Assembly (NCBI GenBank): GCA_016235165.1
Contig: JACRLX010000024.1
Span: 124,001 to 188,000, forward strand
Reading direction: 5' to 3'
Length of the DNA: 64,000 nt
From: Rhodocyclales bacterium
GTDB lineage: Bacteria > Pseudomonadota > Gammaproteobacteria > Burkholderiales > Rhodocyclaceae
The stretch's first letter is position 1. Each line of letters opens with the position of its first letter. Positions 1 to 8,791 of the stretch are shown here, in pieces. A program made the translations under genes and the position numbers. The notes beneath the pieces were generated by a model that did not search any database, was not told the DNA's origin, and worked only from the letters and a program-made list of their open reading frames with translations.

Positions 1-2
1 TG

Positions 3-350
3 GCGATCCGCAATATCGTGGCCGACCCGGAACATCATGGGATTTTGTTGGCCGAAATCGACAACGTGCCTTACTTTTCCAAGATTGAGGTAGCACATGA
101 ACTTGACGCACAGGCTGTGGCCGGGTTAGCCGGGCTTACGGTAGCCGAGGTGCTGGCGCTCAATCCGTCGCACAAGTCGCAACACATCTCTGGGCGCGGC
201 AAGCCTGCGGTGCTGCTGCCGACGGATGCCGTAGGCGAGTTTTCGAGCCGTCTTTCGGCTCTGTCCCTAAAGGTAAAGGCGGTTGGCAAACGGTCAGGTT
301 CACGCAAGGCGATCATCGGCCTCAGGCGGGGTGGAGGGATGGCCTTGTGA
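3..350 (+). CDS. mltD: Lytic murein transglycosylase D-like protein, C-terminal part (gene starts upstream of window)
   Basis: Open reading frame enters from the left edge (first full codon at base 3) and stops with TGA at 348-350. About 115 residues are visible. They resemble the stretch after the SLT catalytic domain in MltD-type transglycosylases: a run like IRNIVADPEHHGI, then DNVPYFSKIEV, then a segment around LTVAEVLALNPSHKS, followed by a basic tail. These enzymes cleave the glycan backbone of peptidoglycan in the periplasm. The catalytic domain lies outside the window, so function is inferred from the tail only. The stop overlaps the GTG start of the next gene, which suggests co-transcription. 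Confidence 0.65.
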   Translation, partial: AIRNIVADPEHHGILLAEIDNVPYFSKIEVAHELDAQAVAGLAGLTVAEVLALNPSHKSQHISGRGKPAVLLPTDAVGEFSSRLSALSLKVKAVGKRSGSRKAIIGLRRGGGMAL

Positions 351-1522
351 TCAAGAAGACTACGCTTACCACAGCAATTTGCCTGGCGATTGCCATGTGG
401 GGTTATTTCGGGCTCGGGCGTGAGGTGCAGGCATCGCCCCTTACCTATGAACAGGCCCAGGACAGGGCTGAGTTTGTGCTGCTCCTGCGCAAAGCCCGGC
501 AGGGGGATAGCGAAGCGCAATGGTCGGCAGCGGCGACCTATCTGCGGCTGGGCGAGACATCCATGGCTTTGCCCCTGCTGGCCTCGGCTGCCGCCAATGG
601 CCATGTATCGGCGAGTACTCAACTTGGTGCGCTTCATGAGGAAGGGCGTGGTGTCGAGAAGAGCGACGAACGGGCAATGGAGTGGTACCGTAAAGCAGCC
701 GCGCACGGCGATGCGATATCGATGGCTGCCATGGCGCGTCTAATGCCCCGCGCGGATTCCAAGGTAGCCGAATTGCGCCTTCGATCAGCCAAAGCCGGTA
801 ATGCAGATGCCCAATACGCCCTCGGGTTGGAGCTTTTGGGTCGTGGCGATGAAAGACTCCTGGGCGAGTCACATGCGTGGTTCGTCATGGCGGCACAGCA
901 AGGGCATGTTGGTGCGCAGGTAGTTGTTGGCCAACAGTTTCTGGAGGGAAAGGCTGTCAAAGGTGATTCAGCACAGGGCGTGGAGTGGCTGCTGCGAGCC
1001 GCGCGGTCGGGAAATCCTGTTGCCAGCTTCCTGGTCGGCCGAGCCTATCTAACCGAGGGGGATTCCAACGGCGAGGCGGCAAGTAACTACCTGCGCGTGG
1101 CGGCCGAAGCCGGTCATCGCGAAGCACAGTTTTTGTACGGGAAGCTGCTCGCAGACTCCAAGGCCATAGTGGATAAGCACCGGGCCGCGCGATGGCTGGA
1201 AAAGGCTTGGTCCGCTGGTCATGTCGTGGCGGCCAACCGTCTGGGCGAACTCTTGCGCGAGCCTGTAGAGGGCTTGCGACAACATAATCGTGCACGCGAG
1301 CTATTTCTTCATGCGGCCGAGAAAGGCAATGTCGATGCCATGTATAATTTTGCCGAAATGCAGCACTCAGGTATCGGGGGTGAGCGGGATACCTTTGAAG
1401 CGTTGAAGTGGTATGGGCGAGCGGCAGATGGCAAGCATGAGCGGGCGATGGAAGTGGTTGACACCTTGCTGGGCAGTTCCATCAAGACGTCGTCGCTTGG
1501 ATTGAAAGGGTTTTGGCAGTAA
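347..1522 (+). CDS. Sel1-like repeat protein, secreted or periplasmic
   Basis: Protein of 391 residues starting at GTG 347, overlapping the preceding stop by 4 bases. An N-terminal hydrophobic segment (residues about 8-28) ending near VQASP looks like a signal peptide. The rest is a series of about seven Sel1/TPR-like units of 35-40 residues with the usual A..LG.....G..D...A..WY..AA..G spacing, for example near residues 95-130 and 330-365. Sel1 proteins are protein-binding scaffolds. In alginate and Pel systems, comparable helical-repeat proteins (AlgK, PelB) sit beside the outer-membrane pore. Position just upstream of an outer-membrane barrel and Wza/Wzc genes fits a similar scaffold role here, but that is inference. 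Confidence 0.75.
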   Translation: MIKKTTLTTAICLAIAMWGYFGLGREVQASPLTYEQAQDRAEFVLLLRKARQGDSEAQWSAAATYLRLGETSMALPLLASAAANGHVSASTQLGALHEEGRGVEKSDERAMEWYRKAAAHGDAISMAAMARLMPRADSKVAELRLRSAKAGNADAQYALGLELLGRGDERLLGESHAWFVMAAQQGHVGAQVVVGQQFLEGKAVKGDSAQGVEWLLRAARSGNPVASFLVGRAYLTEGDSNGEAASNYLRVAAEAGHREAQFLYGKLLADSKAIVDKHRAARWLEKAWSAGHVVAANRLGELLREPVEGLRQHNRARELFLHAAEKGNVDAMYNFAEMQHSGIGGERDTFEALKWYGRAADGKHERAMEVVDTLLGSSIKTSSLGLKGFWQ

Positions 1523-1710
1523 GTGTGTCGTTTTCCTGCTACACGATGGGCTGGTTTGGCAGGTAGATTCGAAAAGATTGGATTGACAGCAGGTTCCAAA
1601 AGGGGGAATCTCGCGGGCAAGGCAAGGATCTTTATTTGGTTTATCAAGTTTTATTGGTAACTGTCTGTTAGATATGTAACTTTCTATATAGATCTTGGGG
1701 TGGCAAATCA

Positions 1711-2946
1711 ATGAATAACAAGCAAATTTTCCAGGTGCGAGTCATAAGTGCTGCGGTTGCTGGGATGTTTTGGGTGGCCGTTCCCGCCAGTGCTCAGGAA
1801 GGCAAGCCTTCTGGCGTGCCGTGGGGGCCTGTCGTTGCCTACCCTGAAATCGACGTGACTCTCAAGTCCAACGACAACATCTACTCACAGCCGGCGACTG
1901 GTACGCGCAAGAGCGCCAACATTACGGTGATTGCGCCTAAGCTCAAGATTGAAGCCAAGGACGGTCCGCATACTTACGATGCCACCTACAAGGTAGAACA
2001 TGGCTCGTACAGTGGCGTGTCGTCCGCCAATTACACCGATCAGATGCTCGGTGCCAATGCGAACTGGGTGTTCTCGGGGCGGTCTGGCTTGAAACTTGGT
2101 GCTGAATACATGCTCGGTCACGATGACCAAGGCGCCGTTCCTGGTGCGGCTACCCATGCCAATCCTGACAAGTACCACCAGACGTCCTTCAATGCCTTGG
2201 CAGGATACGGTGCGGAAGGCGCCCAAGGGCGTATCGAAGTCGAGGCGGGCCTGATCAACAAGCGGTACGACAATTTCAAGCTGGATAACGCCGGCAACCC
2301 GGACAACACCAAGCGCGATCGCGATGACACCAAGATCGGTGCCACCTTCTACTGGCGTGTTATGCCCAAGACCCAGTTGTTGTTCCAAGCCGTGCAGACC
2401 AAGTACGACTACAAGCCCTCGTCGTTTGCCGGTTGGACTACGCTGGACAGTACCGAACGCAAGTACAACTTCGGTGTTACCTGGGAGGCTGCCGCCAAGA
2501 CCACGGGTATATTTAAGGTTGGCCACACCAAGAAGGACTTCAGCGACGCAAGCCTGCGTGACTTCTCGGGGACTGGATGGGAAGGGCAAGTCAAGTGGAG
2601 CCCGCTTACATATTCGAGCTTTGATTTCAGCACTGGCAAGTCGCCGGGCGAATCCACCATTGGCAACGCCTCACTTGATAAGCGCTACGGTTTCAACTGG
2701 AACCATGCTTGGAACAGCCGCTTGAGTTCCGTCGTGGGCTACAACTACACGGACACCGAGTACCAGACTAATGCAGGGGCTGGACAGAAGGACAAGATCA
2801 ACGCCTACAACATGAAGCTGAACTATCAGTGGATGCGTACAGTCAAGGTTGGTGTCGGTTACGACCGTACAGACAAGACCTCGACCAATGCTACGTCAGC
2901 CTATAAGCGCGACATCTGGAGCATTTTCCTGAACGCGGCGATCTGA
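1711..2946 (+). CDS. Outer-membrane beta-barrel protein of an exopolysaccharide locus
   Basis: Protein of 411 residues with a signal peptide (basic start, hydrophobic core, cleavage near PASAQE at residues 26-31). The mature part is rich in alternating hydrophobic/polar strands with many Tyr, Asp and Lys, and ends in an aromatic/hydrophobic strand (DIWSIFLNAAI) as expected for an outer-membrane barrel. It resembles the putative beta-barrel porin 2 / EpsL-like proteins commonly found in proteobacterial EPS loci. Start ATG 1711 has a GGGGTGG ribosome site about 9 bases upstream. The 188-base gap before it is AT-richer than the genes and probably holds a promoter, but no convincing -35/-10 pair was found. 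A strong terminator follows. Confidence 0.75.
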   Translation: MNNKQIFQVRVISAAVAGMFWVAVPASAQEGKPSGVPWGPVVAYPEIDVTLKSNDNIYSQPATGTRKSANITVIAPKLKIEAKDGPHTYDATYKVEHGSYSGVSSANYTDQMLGANANWVFSGRSGLKLGAEYMLGHDDQGAVPGAATHANPDKYHQTSFNALAGYGAEGAQGRIEVEAGLINKRYDNFKLDNAGNPDNTKRDRDDTKIGATFYWRVMPKTQLLFQAVQTKYDYKPSSFAGWTTLDSTERKYNFGVTWEAAAKTTGIFKVGHTKKDFSDASLRDFSGTGWEGQVKWSPLTYSSFDFSTGKSPGESTIGNASLDKRYGFNWNHAWNSRLSSVVGYNYTDTEYQTNAGAGQKDKINAYNMKLNYQWMRTVKVGVGYDRTDKTSTNATSAYKRDIWSIFLNAAI

Positions 2947-2978
2947 CGCGTATCGTCGGTAGAGCATTTGGTAGAATC

Positions 2979-3006
2979 TGGAGGGGGGTTCCCCCTCCAT
3001 TTTTTT
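2979..3006 (+). terminator. Rho-independent terminator between barrel gene and export gene
   Basis: Perfect 9-bp stem TGGAGGGGG (2979-2987) with CCCCCTCCA (2991-2999), loop GTT, followed directly by seven T residues (3000-3006). It lies 33 bases after the barrel gene stop and 30 bases before the wza-like start. It should end most transcription from the barrel gene or attenuate entry into the export genes. Confidence 0.85.
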
Positions 3007-3035
3007 GCGCGGTTTTCATGAGAGGCAATGTTTTC

Positions 3036-3593
3036 ATGAGCGGACTCTTCAAGCGCCTGCTCTTTGCGGGTCTTTGTTTCTTTTCCTTTTTTGCCGCTGC
3101 TCAGCAACGTGGTGAAGTTGATCGATTGATGTCGACCTACAAACTGGGGTCGGGCGATGTCGTCAGCATTCGCGTATTGGGCGAAGACGACCTCAAGCGC
3201 GAGAAAATCCGCCTTAGTGATGCTGGCACGATCTCTTTTCCTATCATTGGTGAGATCCGCGTGCTGGGAAAACGTGTCGTTGAACTCGAGACATTGATTG
3301 CGGATGGCCTGCGCGGGAAATACCTGCTTAATCCCGTGGTGTCAGTCACGATCGAGGAGTACCGCCCAATTTTTGTCAATGGTCAAGTCGAAAAGTCAGG
3401 TGCCTATCCCTTTCAGCCGGGGCTGACGATTCGCAAGGCCGTTTCATTGGCCGGCGGCTTTAAGGAGCGTGCATCGAAAGAGAAGATCTTCGTGATTCGC
3501 GAAGACGACAAATCACAGACACCGGTAAAGGTCGACCAATCGGCACTGGTCTATCCAGGTGACATCATTACCGTGGAAGAAAGCTTCTTCTGA
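3036..3593 (+). CDS. Polysaccharide biosynthesis/export protein (Wza-like)
   Basis: Protein of 185 residues from ATG 3036, chosen over ATG 3018 because AGAGG at 3021-3025 sits 10 bases before 3036. A signal peptide ends near FFAAAQQ and has no clear lipobox, unlike E. coli Wza. A poly_export domain follows (from YKLGSGDVVSIRVLGED to VSVTIEEYRP), then an SLBB-like segment (FVNGQVEKSGAYPFQPGLTI ... LAGGF). The family forms the periplasmic/outer-membrane channel for capsule or EPS. The protein is short, with only one SLBB-like unit and no C-terminal amphipathic helix, so the adjacent beta-barrel may supply the outer-membrane pore (inference). It is followed after 2 bases by the autokinase gene. 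Confidence 0.85.
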   Translation: MSGLFKRLLFAGLCFFSFFAAAQQRGEVDRLMSTYKLGSGDVVSIRVLGEDDLKREKIRLSDAGTISFPIIGEIRVLGKRVVELETLIADGLRGKYLLNPVVSVTIEEYRPIFVNGQVEKSGAYPFQPGLTIRKAVSLAGGFKERASKEKIFVIREDDKSQTPVKVDQSALVYPGDIITVEESFF

Positions 3594-3595
3594 AC

Positions 3596-5872
3596 ATGAA
3601 TCATCCTGCGCCACCCGTAATACCTTCAACGCAAGTACCCGTGCAGCCGGTGTACATGCCCGTCGAACGGTCGGACCACGATGCAGACCGCCTGGCGGAG
3701 CAGCTACGCTTCTGGCGGCGTAGCATTTCCAAGCACAAATGGAGTGCAATGGCCTTGGCTTTGGCCATTGGTCTACTGACCACGCTGATTGTCTTTGTCA
3801 TCCAGCCGACATATCGTTCGACGGCGACATTGATGCTCGAATCCAACAAAAGCAAGGTAGTTGGTATCGAGGAAGTGTATAGCGCGATGAGCAGCAATCG
3901 CGAGTATTACCAGACTCAGGCCGAGATTCTCAAATCGGAAGAATTGGCGCGCCGCATTGTCACGAAAATGAAGCTGGTAGATCATCCGGTGATGGATCCA
4001 CGTAAGCAGCAGGAGAGCGGCTTTTCTTTGAAAAAGCTCGTGCCAGCGGCCTGGATGGGGGAGGACGACGCCGATAGATTTACTCCAGAGAAACTGCAAG
4101 CAGCGGTCATAGCCAGGTTCAAAAAAGAACTCACTGTCGAATTGGTTCGTAACAGCCAGTTGATCCGGATCAGCTATGAAAGCCCGGACAAGGAGTTTGC
4201 TGCCAATGCCGCCAACTGGGTAGCGGAAGGTTTCATTGAAGCCGATATGGATGCACGTCTGGCCATGACCCAAAAGGCAGGTGCATGGTTGACCGAGCGA
4301 CTTTCAGGTTTGCGCAAGAAGCTTGAGGAATCGGAGCGTGCCTTGCAGCAATTCCGTGAACGGGAGCGCATCGTTGATGCCAAGGGCGTAACGCAGAGCG
4401 GCGCATCGAAGCAACTTGAACAGCTTTCAGAAGGCTTGGTTTCGGCTCGGCAAAAGCGTGCAGAAGCGGAAGCAGCCTATCAGCAGGTTCAGGTGGCGCA
4501 GAAATCGAAGATCGATGTCGAATCGATTCCGGCGGTGCAAAAGAACGCCATTTACATTCAATTGAAGGCCGCCGAATCGGCAGCGGAGAGCCGCCTCGCT
4601 GATGCAGCCAAGAAATACGGTCCCGAACATCCAAAACGCCAGACAGCGGATGCCGAGGTTCGGGCCGCCAAGGAAAACACCCGGCGCCAGATTGATACCA
4701 TCACCACCAGCATCACCAAGGAATATGAGTTGGTCCGCGCCCAGGAAAATGCGGTGGAACGTGCGTTGGCACAAAGCAAGGGTGACATCCTCGGCATGAA
4801 CCGCAAGGAGTATGAGCTCGGAGTGCACGAGCGCGAGGTGGCCTCGAACAAGAGCCTGTACGAAATGTTTACTACGCGGATGAAGGAGACCAACGTCGCC
4901 GGTGATTTGCAGTCGCCGATTGCCCGCGTGGTCGACCCAGCGGTGGTAAGTGCTGTTCCCTACAGCCCGAAAAAGCTCCGAATCATTGGCATCGCTGCGG
5001 TGGTTGGCCTGATACTGGGCATCATGCTGGCATTGCTTCTCGAGTACCTCGACAACACAATCAAGAATGCCGAGGACGTCGATACCAAGCTGCGCCAGTC
5101 GATGCTCGGTCAGCTACCGCGCATCAAGGGCAAGCTCGAAGCTGGCGATTTGCAGATCGCCTTCGTCAAGGACAAGGATCCGGGGTTCTCCGAGGAAATA
5201 CGTTCCATTCGCACTGGTGTAATGCTGTCGTCCATCGATTCTCCGCACAAGGTGCTGCTGGTCACGTCGTCAATTCCGGGCGAGGGCAAGACCTCGGTTG
5301 CCACCAATATCGCGCTGGCTCTGGGGCAGGTGCGCAAGGTTTGCCTGATTGATGCCGACATGCGCCGCCCAACGGTGGCCAAGGTTCTGGGTGTGGATAC
5401 CACCAGCAAGGGCTTGTCCAATCTTGTTTCCGGTTCTGATCCCACGGGCGAGTGCCTGCACTTCAACAAGGAACTGGGTATCCACATCATTCCAAGCGGT
5501 GTAGTGCCGCCCAATCCATTGGAACTGCTGTCGTCGATTCGTTTCGCCGAGGCCATGAAATGGCTGGAGGAGAGTTTCGATGTCGTGGTTATCGATAGCC
5601 CGCCCCTGCAACTTGTCAGTGATCCCCTGATCCTTTCGCAATATGCCAATTCGGTGATCTATGTCGTCAAGGCCGACTCCACGCCATATCAGGTGGCCTT
5701 GGGCGGGCTGGAGCGTCTGCGTGAGGCCAAGGCCCACGTGCTGGGTGTTGTCATCAACCAGATGGATCGCGAAAGAGCCGATCGCTACTACGGCTATGGC
5801 AAATACAGCGCCTACGGCTATGGCAAGAAATACGGTGGTTACGGAAGCGGGTACTCGTCAAAACCGGTGTGA
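3596..5872 (+). CDS. wzc: Polysaccharide copolymerase / tyrosine autokinase (Wzc-like)
   Basis: Protein of 758 residues. It has an N-terminal Wzz-type domain with a membrane helix around residues 45-68 and a second around 460-485, enclosing a long periplasmic coiled-coil segment (about 215-430). The cytoplasmic kinase domain carries Walker A (IPGEGKTS, Lys565), Walker A' (LIDADMRRP) and Walker B (VVVIDSPP). The C-terminus is a tyrosine cluster (about 730-755, RYYGYGKY and following), the usual autophosphorylation tail. Such proteins control chain length and export of capsule or EPS through cycles of phosphorylation. The next gene, a phosphatase, overlaps by 4 bases and is the likely partner. 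Confidence 0.93.
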   Translation: MNHPAPPVIPSTQVPVQPVYMPVERSDHDADRLAEQLRFWRRSISKHKWSAMALALAIGLLTTLIVFVIQPTYRSTATLMLESNKSKVVGIEEVYSAMSSNREYYQTQAEILKSEELARRIVTKMKLVDHPVMDPRKQQESGFSLKKLVPAAWMGEDDADRFTPEKLQAAVIARFKKELTVELVRNSQLIRISYESPDKEFAANAANWVAEGFIEADMDARLAMTQKAGAWLTERLSGLRKKLEESERALQQFRERERIVDAKGVTQSGASKQLEQLSEGLVSARQKRAEAEAAYQQVQVAQKSKIDVESIPAVQKNAIYIQLKAAESAAESRLADAAKKYGPEHPKRQTADAEVRAAKENTRRQIDTITTSITKEYELVRAQENAVERALAQSKGDILGMNRKEYELGVHEREVASNKSLYEMFTTRMKETNVAGDLQSPIARVVDPAVVSAVPYSPKKLRIIGIAAVVGLILGIMLALLLEYLDNTIKNAEDVDTKLRQSMLGQLPRIKGKLEAGDLQIAFVKDKDPGFSEEIRSIRTGVMLSSIDSPHKVLLVTSSIPGEGKTSVATNIALALGQVRKVCLIDADMRRPTVAKVLGVDTTSKGLSNLVSGSDPTGECLHFNKELGIHIIPSGVVPPNPLELLSSIRFAEAMKWLEESFDVVVIDSPPLQLVSDPLILSQYANSVIYVVKADSTPYQVALGGLERLREAKAHVLGVVINQMDRERADRYYGYGKYSAYGYGKKYGGYGSGYSSKPV

Positions 5873-6594
5873 TCGACCTTCATTGCCATCTTTTGCCAGG
5901 GATCGATGACGGTCCCGAAGATCTTCCGACCGCACTGAAGCTGGCCCAACACGCGGTTGCTTCCGGTATCCACGCGGCAACCGTCACTCCCCACATGCAT
6001 GCCGGGCGCTATGAAAATCGTGCCCTCGGAATTCGACAACTTGCCGAACGCTTTCAGGCCGAACTGGACCAGCGTGGTATCGCATTGCGTATCCGTGCCG
6101 CCGCCGAAGTCCGCCTCGACCACGATGTATTGAGCTGGGTGGCCGACGGCGAGGTTCCTTTTCTCGGTACATGGCAGGGCGAAAAGGTCATGCTGCTGGA
6201 GTTGCCTCACAGCCACGTCCCGGTTGGTGCCGACAAGCTGGTTGAGTGGTTACTGAAGCAGGGTATCCGGCCGATGATTGCGCATCCGGAGCGAAACAAG
6301 GACATCATGCGCAGTTTGGACAAACTGCTTGCCTTTGTGCGGCTGGGCTGCCTGCTTCAAGTGACGGCTGGTGCCGTCGCGGGAAGCTTTGGTGAACCGG
6401 CCCGATTGCGTGCTGTCGATCTGCTGGGGCGGGGCTGGGTGACTATTCTGGCTTCCGATGCGCACAATCTGGAAGCTCGCCCCCCCGAACTTGAGCCTGG
6501 GAGGCTTGCCGCTGCGAGAGTCGTCGGCGATGCCGAGTCCTGGAATCTCGTTCGGCATCGACCGGCACTTATCGCTGGCGTGGAATTGAATTGA
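5869..6594 (+). CDS. PHP-family protein-tyrosine phosphatase (CpsB/YwqE type)
   Basis: Protein of 241 residues starting at GTG 5869, overlapping the wzc stop by 4 bases. It opens with the metal-binding motif IDLHCHLLPGIDDGP, followed by TPHMH (about residues 40-44), a central AAEVRLD, IAHPERN (about 140-146) and ASDAHN (about 195-200). These are the PHP-domain metal ligands of manganese-dependent tyrosine phosphatases such as CpsB and YwqE. The likely substrate is the tyrosine tail of the autokinase encoded just upstream. Gram-negative Wzc systems more often use a low-molecular-weight phosphatase (Wzb), and none is seen here. Confidence 0.88.
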   Translation: MIDLHCHLLPGIDDGPEDLPTALKLAQHAVASGIHAATVTPHMHAGRYENRALGIRQLAERFQAELDQRGIALRIRAAAEVRLDHDVLSWVADGEVPFLGTWQGEKVMLLELPHSHVPVGADKLVEWLLKQGIRPMIAHPERNKDIMRSLDKLLAFVRLGCLLQVTAGAVAGSFGEPARLRAVDLLGRGWVTILASDAHNLEARPPELEPGRLAAARVVGDAESWNLVRHRPALIAGVELN

Positions 6595-7277
6595 GCAAGC
6601 CAGGCGTCGCGCGTATTGCCTTGGGACTAACTTTGCTGGTGCCTTTGGCAACAGCCGCCTGGTTTGCCAGCCATCGCATGTTGGCCGATATTTCCAATCA
6701 ACAGGCGCGGTACTACATCGATCGCTGGCATGCTGGAAAAACTCAGCTTTCGGCAGCGCACTTGGACGAGTTGCAAGCGGAATTGACGTCGGCGATCAAG
6801 CTGGATCCCGATAATCCCAATTTGCATGAAGATCTTGCACGCCTGCACGCCTGGCGGTCGGAACGCGCCAGCCTGATCGACCCGCCGAGTCGAGCGGCGC
6901 GGGCCAAGGCAAGAACACACTTTACCCAAGCCGCGATTTTAAGGCCCACCTCGGAGCGGGCTTGGTCTAGCGTAGCCTTGATGCGTTTCATGCTCGGCGA
7001 GGTTGATAACCAGTTTGGGGCCGCACTTCATCTCGCATTGCTTCGCGGGCCCTGGAATTCCGAAATACAGATGATGACAATACGTATCGGGTTCGCGAGC
7101 TGGCAGATTTTGACCCCCGAGTTGCAGGATCAATTCAAGCGGGCGATCTACAACCAGGCGCACTGGAGATTCGCCCCGCAGAAAGCTCAACTGGAGTTGC
7201 TGGTCAAGGCATTCAATCGGCCCGAATTGGCATGCCTGCTCGAGGCAACCGGCCCGAAGGCATGTCCGCCAGCTTAA
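6591..7277 (+). CDS. Membrane-anchored TPR-like protein of the EPS operon, function unknown
   Basis: Protein of 228 residues from TTG 6591, overlapping the phosphatase stop by 4 bases. One hydrophobic segment near residues 8-26 probably anchors it in the inner membrane with the rest in the periplasm. The soluble part is alpha-helical with TPR-like pieces (ELTSAIKLDPDNPNLHEDLA at about 66-85 and a second around 100-130). Similar small TPR proteins accompany O-antigen ligase/polymerase genes in EPS loci, and this gene meets the ligase-like gene tail to tail with a 4-base overlap. No enzymatic motif was found, so a scaffold role for polymerisation or export is only a guess. Confidence 0.65.
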   Translation: MSKPGVARIALGLTLLVPLATAAWFASHRMLADISNQQARYYIDRWHAGKTQLSAAHLDELQAELTSAIKLDPDNPNLHEDLARLHAWRSERASLIDPPSRAARAKARTHFTQAAILRPTSERAWSSVALMRFMLGEVDNQFGAALHLALLRGPWNSEIQMMTIRIGFASWQILTPELQDQFKRAIYNQAHWRFAPQKAQLELLVKAFNRPELACLLEATGPKACPPA

Positions 7278-8701
7278 TCGTTACGTCGACGATGATGCTG
7301 GCTCTGAAGCCCTGAAGAAATCCACGCAAGGGCGAGGATTACGCTCATGGTCATCGCATTGGCAGGAATCTGCATGTTGAAATCCACCGTGCTGTGGATC
7401 ACCAGCCAGCAGAGGGCAAGGCTTGCACCGAATGCCGTGCCGCGCATCAACGGGTTGTTTCGTCGTCGCAAGGCCGTCAGCGCTTGGATCGTGGCCAACA
7501 GCACGATCAAACCAACGCAGACAAGGCCGACAACTCCCATCTCGGCCAGGATCTGTAAATAGTCGTTGTGAGCGTACTCGACGAAGCCGATAAGCGAACT
7601 ATTGGCGTAACCGGAAAAGACCGTATAGAAGCTTCCTGCACCGGCCCCGGCGGGAAAGTAATCCTTGGCAAGAACGAGTGAACGTCGTCCGACTTCGTCA
7701 CGGTCTTCAGCCGGAAGAACGTTCTCGGCATTGGCGGTGACCTCGGTTTGCTGAATGCGCTGTGCCACCTGGTCAACGCCAAACCAGGTGCCTACGATCA
7801 GCAGATCCAGCGCGATCACGCTGGCCAGAAAGAGCATCGTCGAACGTGGTGCATTTCGCATAAGCAAGAGCCCCAGTGTCCCGACGATCAGCGTGCCTGC
7901 GAAAAACGCGGTATTGCCCATGCGTGACCGTGTCAGTACCAATGCGATCACCATGATGATTAGGTAAATACGCAGGCGTGCCTTTTCGCCCAGTAATAGA
8001 CGGGCAAGAGAGCGGATGCGTTGGCGCCAGGTGTGGGCCTCTTCACCGCCTAGCTTCGCGATCATCAGACCAATACCGACTGCGAGGCAAAGATTGAGGT
8101 AACCCGCAAGATGGTTGCGGTTGATGAAGGTTCCCGTCGCCAGACCCTGATTTACAAACTTTTTGACGAAGAACCCGTATTCGAGCCCCGATAGAACCAT
8201 GAGGCTGCCATACACCGCCTGCAAGGTGCCCGAAAAAACCAGCACCTTGATCAGGGTTTCCAGCTTCCTGGGGGTGTCGACAAGCAGCAGGGTTAGGCAA
8301 AAGACAATGCCGTAGGCCAGCGTCTTCAGGAAGTAATCGACCGTTGCGTGCACATCCACGCTCAGGGTCATATGCAACGGCACCGGGCTGCCCGTAGCGG
8401 CGGCGGTTGATCGATAAATTTCGTAGGCATGGGGTGACGCCGCCTGCACCCAGGCAGTAGGGAGCAAAATAGTCTGTAGACCCACATACAGCCAGGCGAC
8501 CAAACCCAGCCCAACAGCCCAGCGCGCCCGGCGGAAGCATTCTGTAACCTGAAAGCGCCCGAGCAGATACCCGATCAGCCATGCCGTGCCGAGCGAGCAG
8601 GCGACGAGCACCATCAGCGCCCACGCCCATTGCCGGTTGCTGGCAAAGGGTAACGGCACCCACACCAGCAGCACCAGCAGGGAGTAAAACAGCGCGTTCA
8701 T
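7274..8701 (-). CDS. O-antigen ligase/polymerase family membrane protein (Wzy/WaaL-like)
   Basis: Protein of 475 residues if started at the ATG at 8699-8701 (MNALFYSLLVLL), where hydrophobic sequence begins; a longer frame upstream reads through the terminator hairpin and is unlikely. About 11-12 membrane segments are visible, with a long periplasmic loop near residues 310-380. The hallmark Wzy_C-type segment is present: TGTFINRNHLAGYL around residue 190 and an ...VEYAHNDYLQILAEMG stretch around 375-390. The family ligates or polymerises undecaprenyl-linked glycans on the periplasmic face. A second polymerase-like gene lies at 33499, so the two may serve different glycans or divide ligation and polymerisation. 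Confidence 0.82.
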   Translation of the reverse strand: MNALFYSLLVLLVWVPLPFASNRQWAWALMVLVACSLGTAWLIGYLLGRFQVTECFRRARWAVGLGLVAWLYVGLQTILLPTAWVQAASPHAYEIYRSTAAATGSPVPLHMTLSVDVHATVDYFLKTLAYGIVFCLTLLLVDTPRKLETLIKVLVFSGTLQAVYGSLMVLSGLEYGFFVKKFVNQGLATGTFINRNHLAGYLNLCLAVGIGLMIAKLGGEEAHTWRQRIRSLARLLLGEKARLRIYLIIMVIALVLTRSRMGNTAFFAGTLIVGTLGLLLMRNAPRSTMLFLASVIALDLLIVGTWFGVDQVAQRIQQTEVTANAENVLPAEDRDEVGRRSLVLAKDYFPAGAGAGSFYTVFSGYANSSLIGFVEYAHNDYLQILAEMGVVGLVCVGLIVLLATIQALTALRRRNNPLMRGTAFGASLALCWLVIHSTVDFNMQIPANAMTMSVILALAWISSGLQSQHHRRRND

Positions 8702-8743
8702 TTCGCGGACGGTGGTCTTTCGTGGTCTAGAAGAGCAGGAAAT

Positions 8744-8771
8744 GAAAATCGGGGCCGAAGCCCCGATTTTC
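8744..8771 (-). terminator. Strong terminator hairpin downstream of the FecR gene
   Basis: Perfect 12-bp inverted repeat GAAAATCGGGGC / GCCCCGATTTTC. On the minus strand the loop is TTCG closed by C-G, a very stable tetraloop, and the 3' arm ends in GATTTTC. It lies 20 bases past the stop of the FecR-domain gene and 42 bases before the start of the ligase-like gene, so it should separate these two minus-strand genes. Confidence 0.8.
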
Positions 8772-8791
8772 CGCAAAAACAGCTTGCCAGC

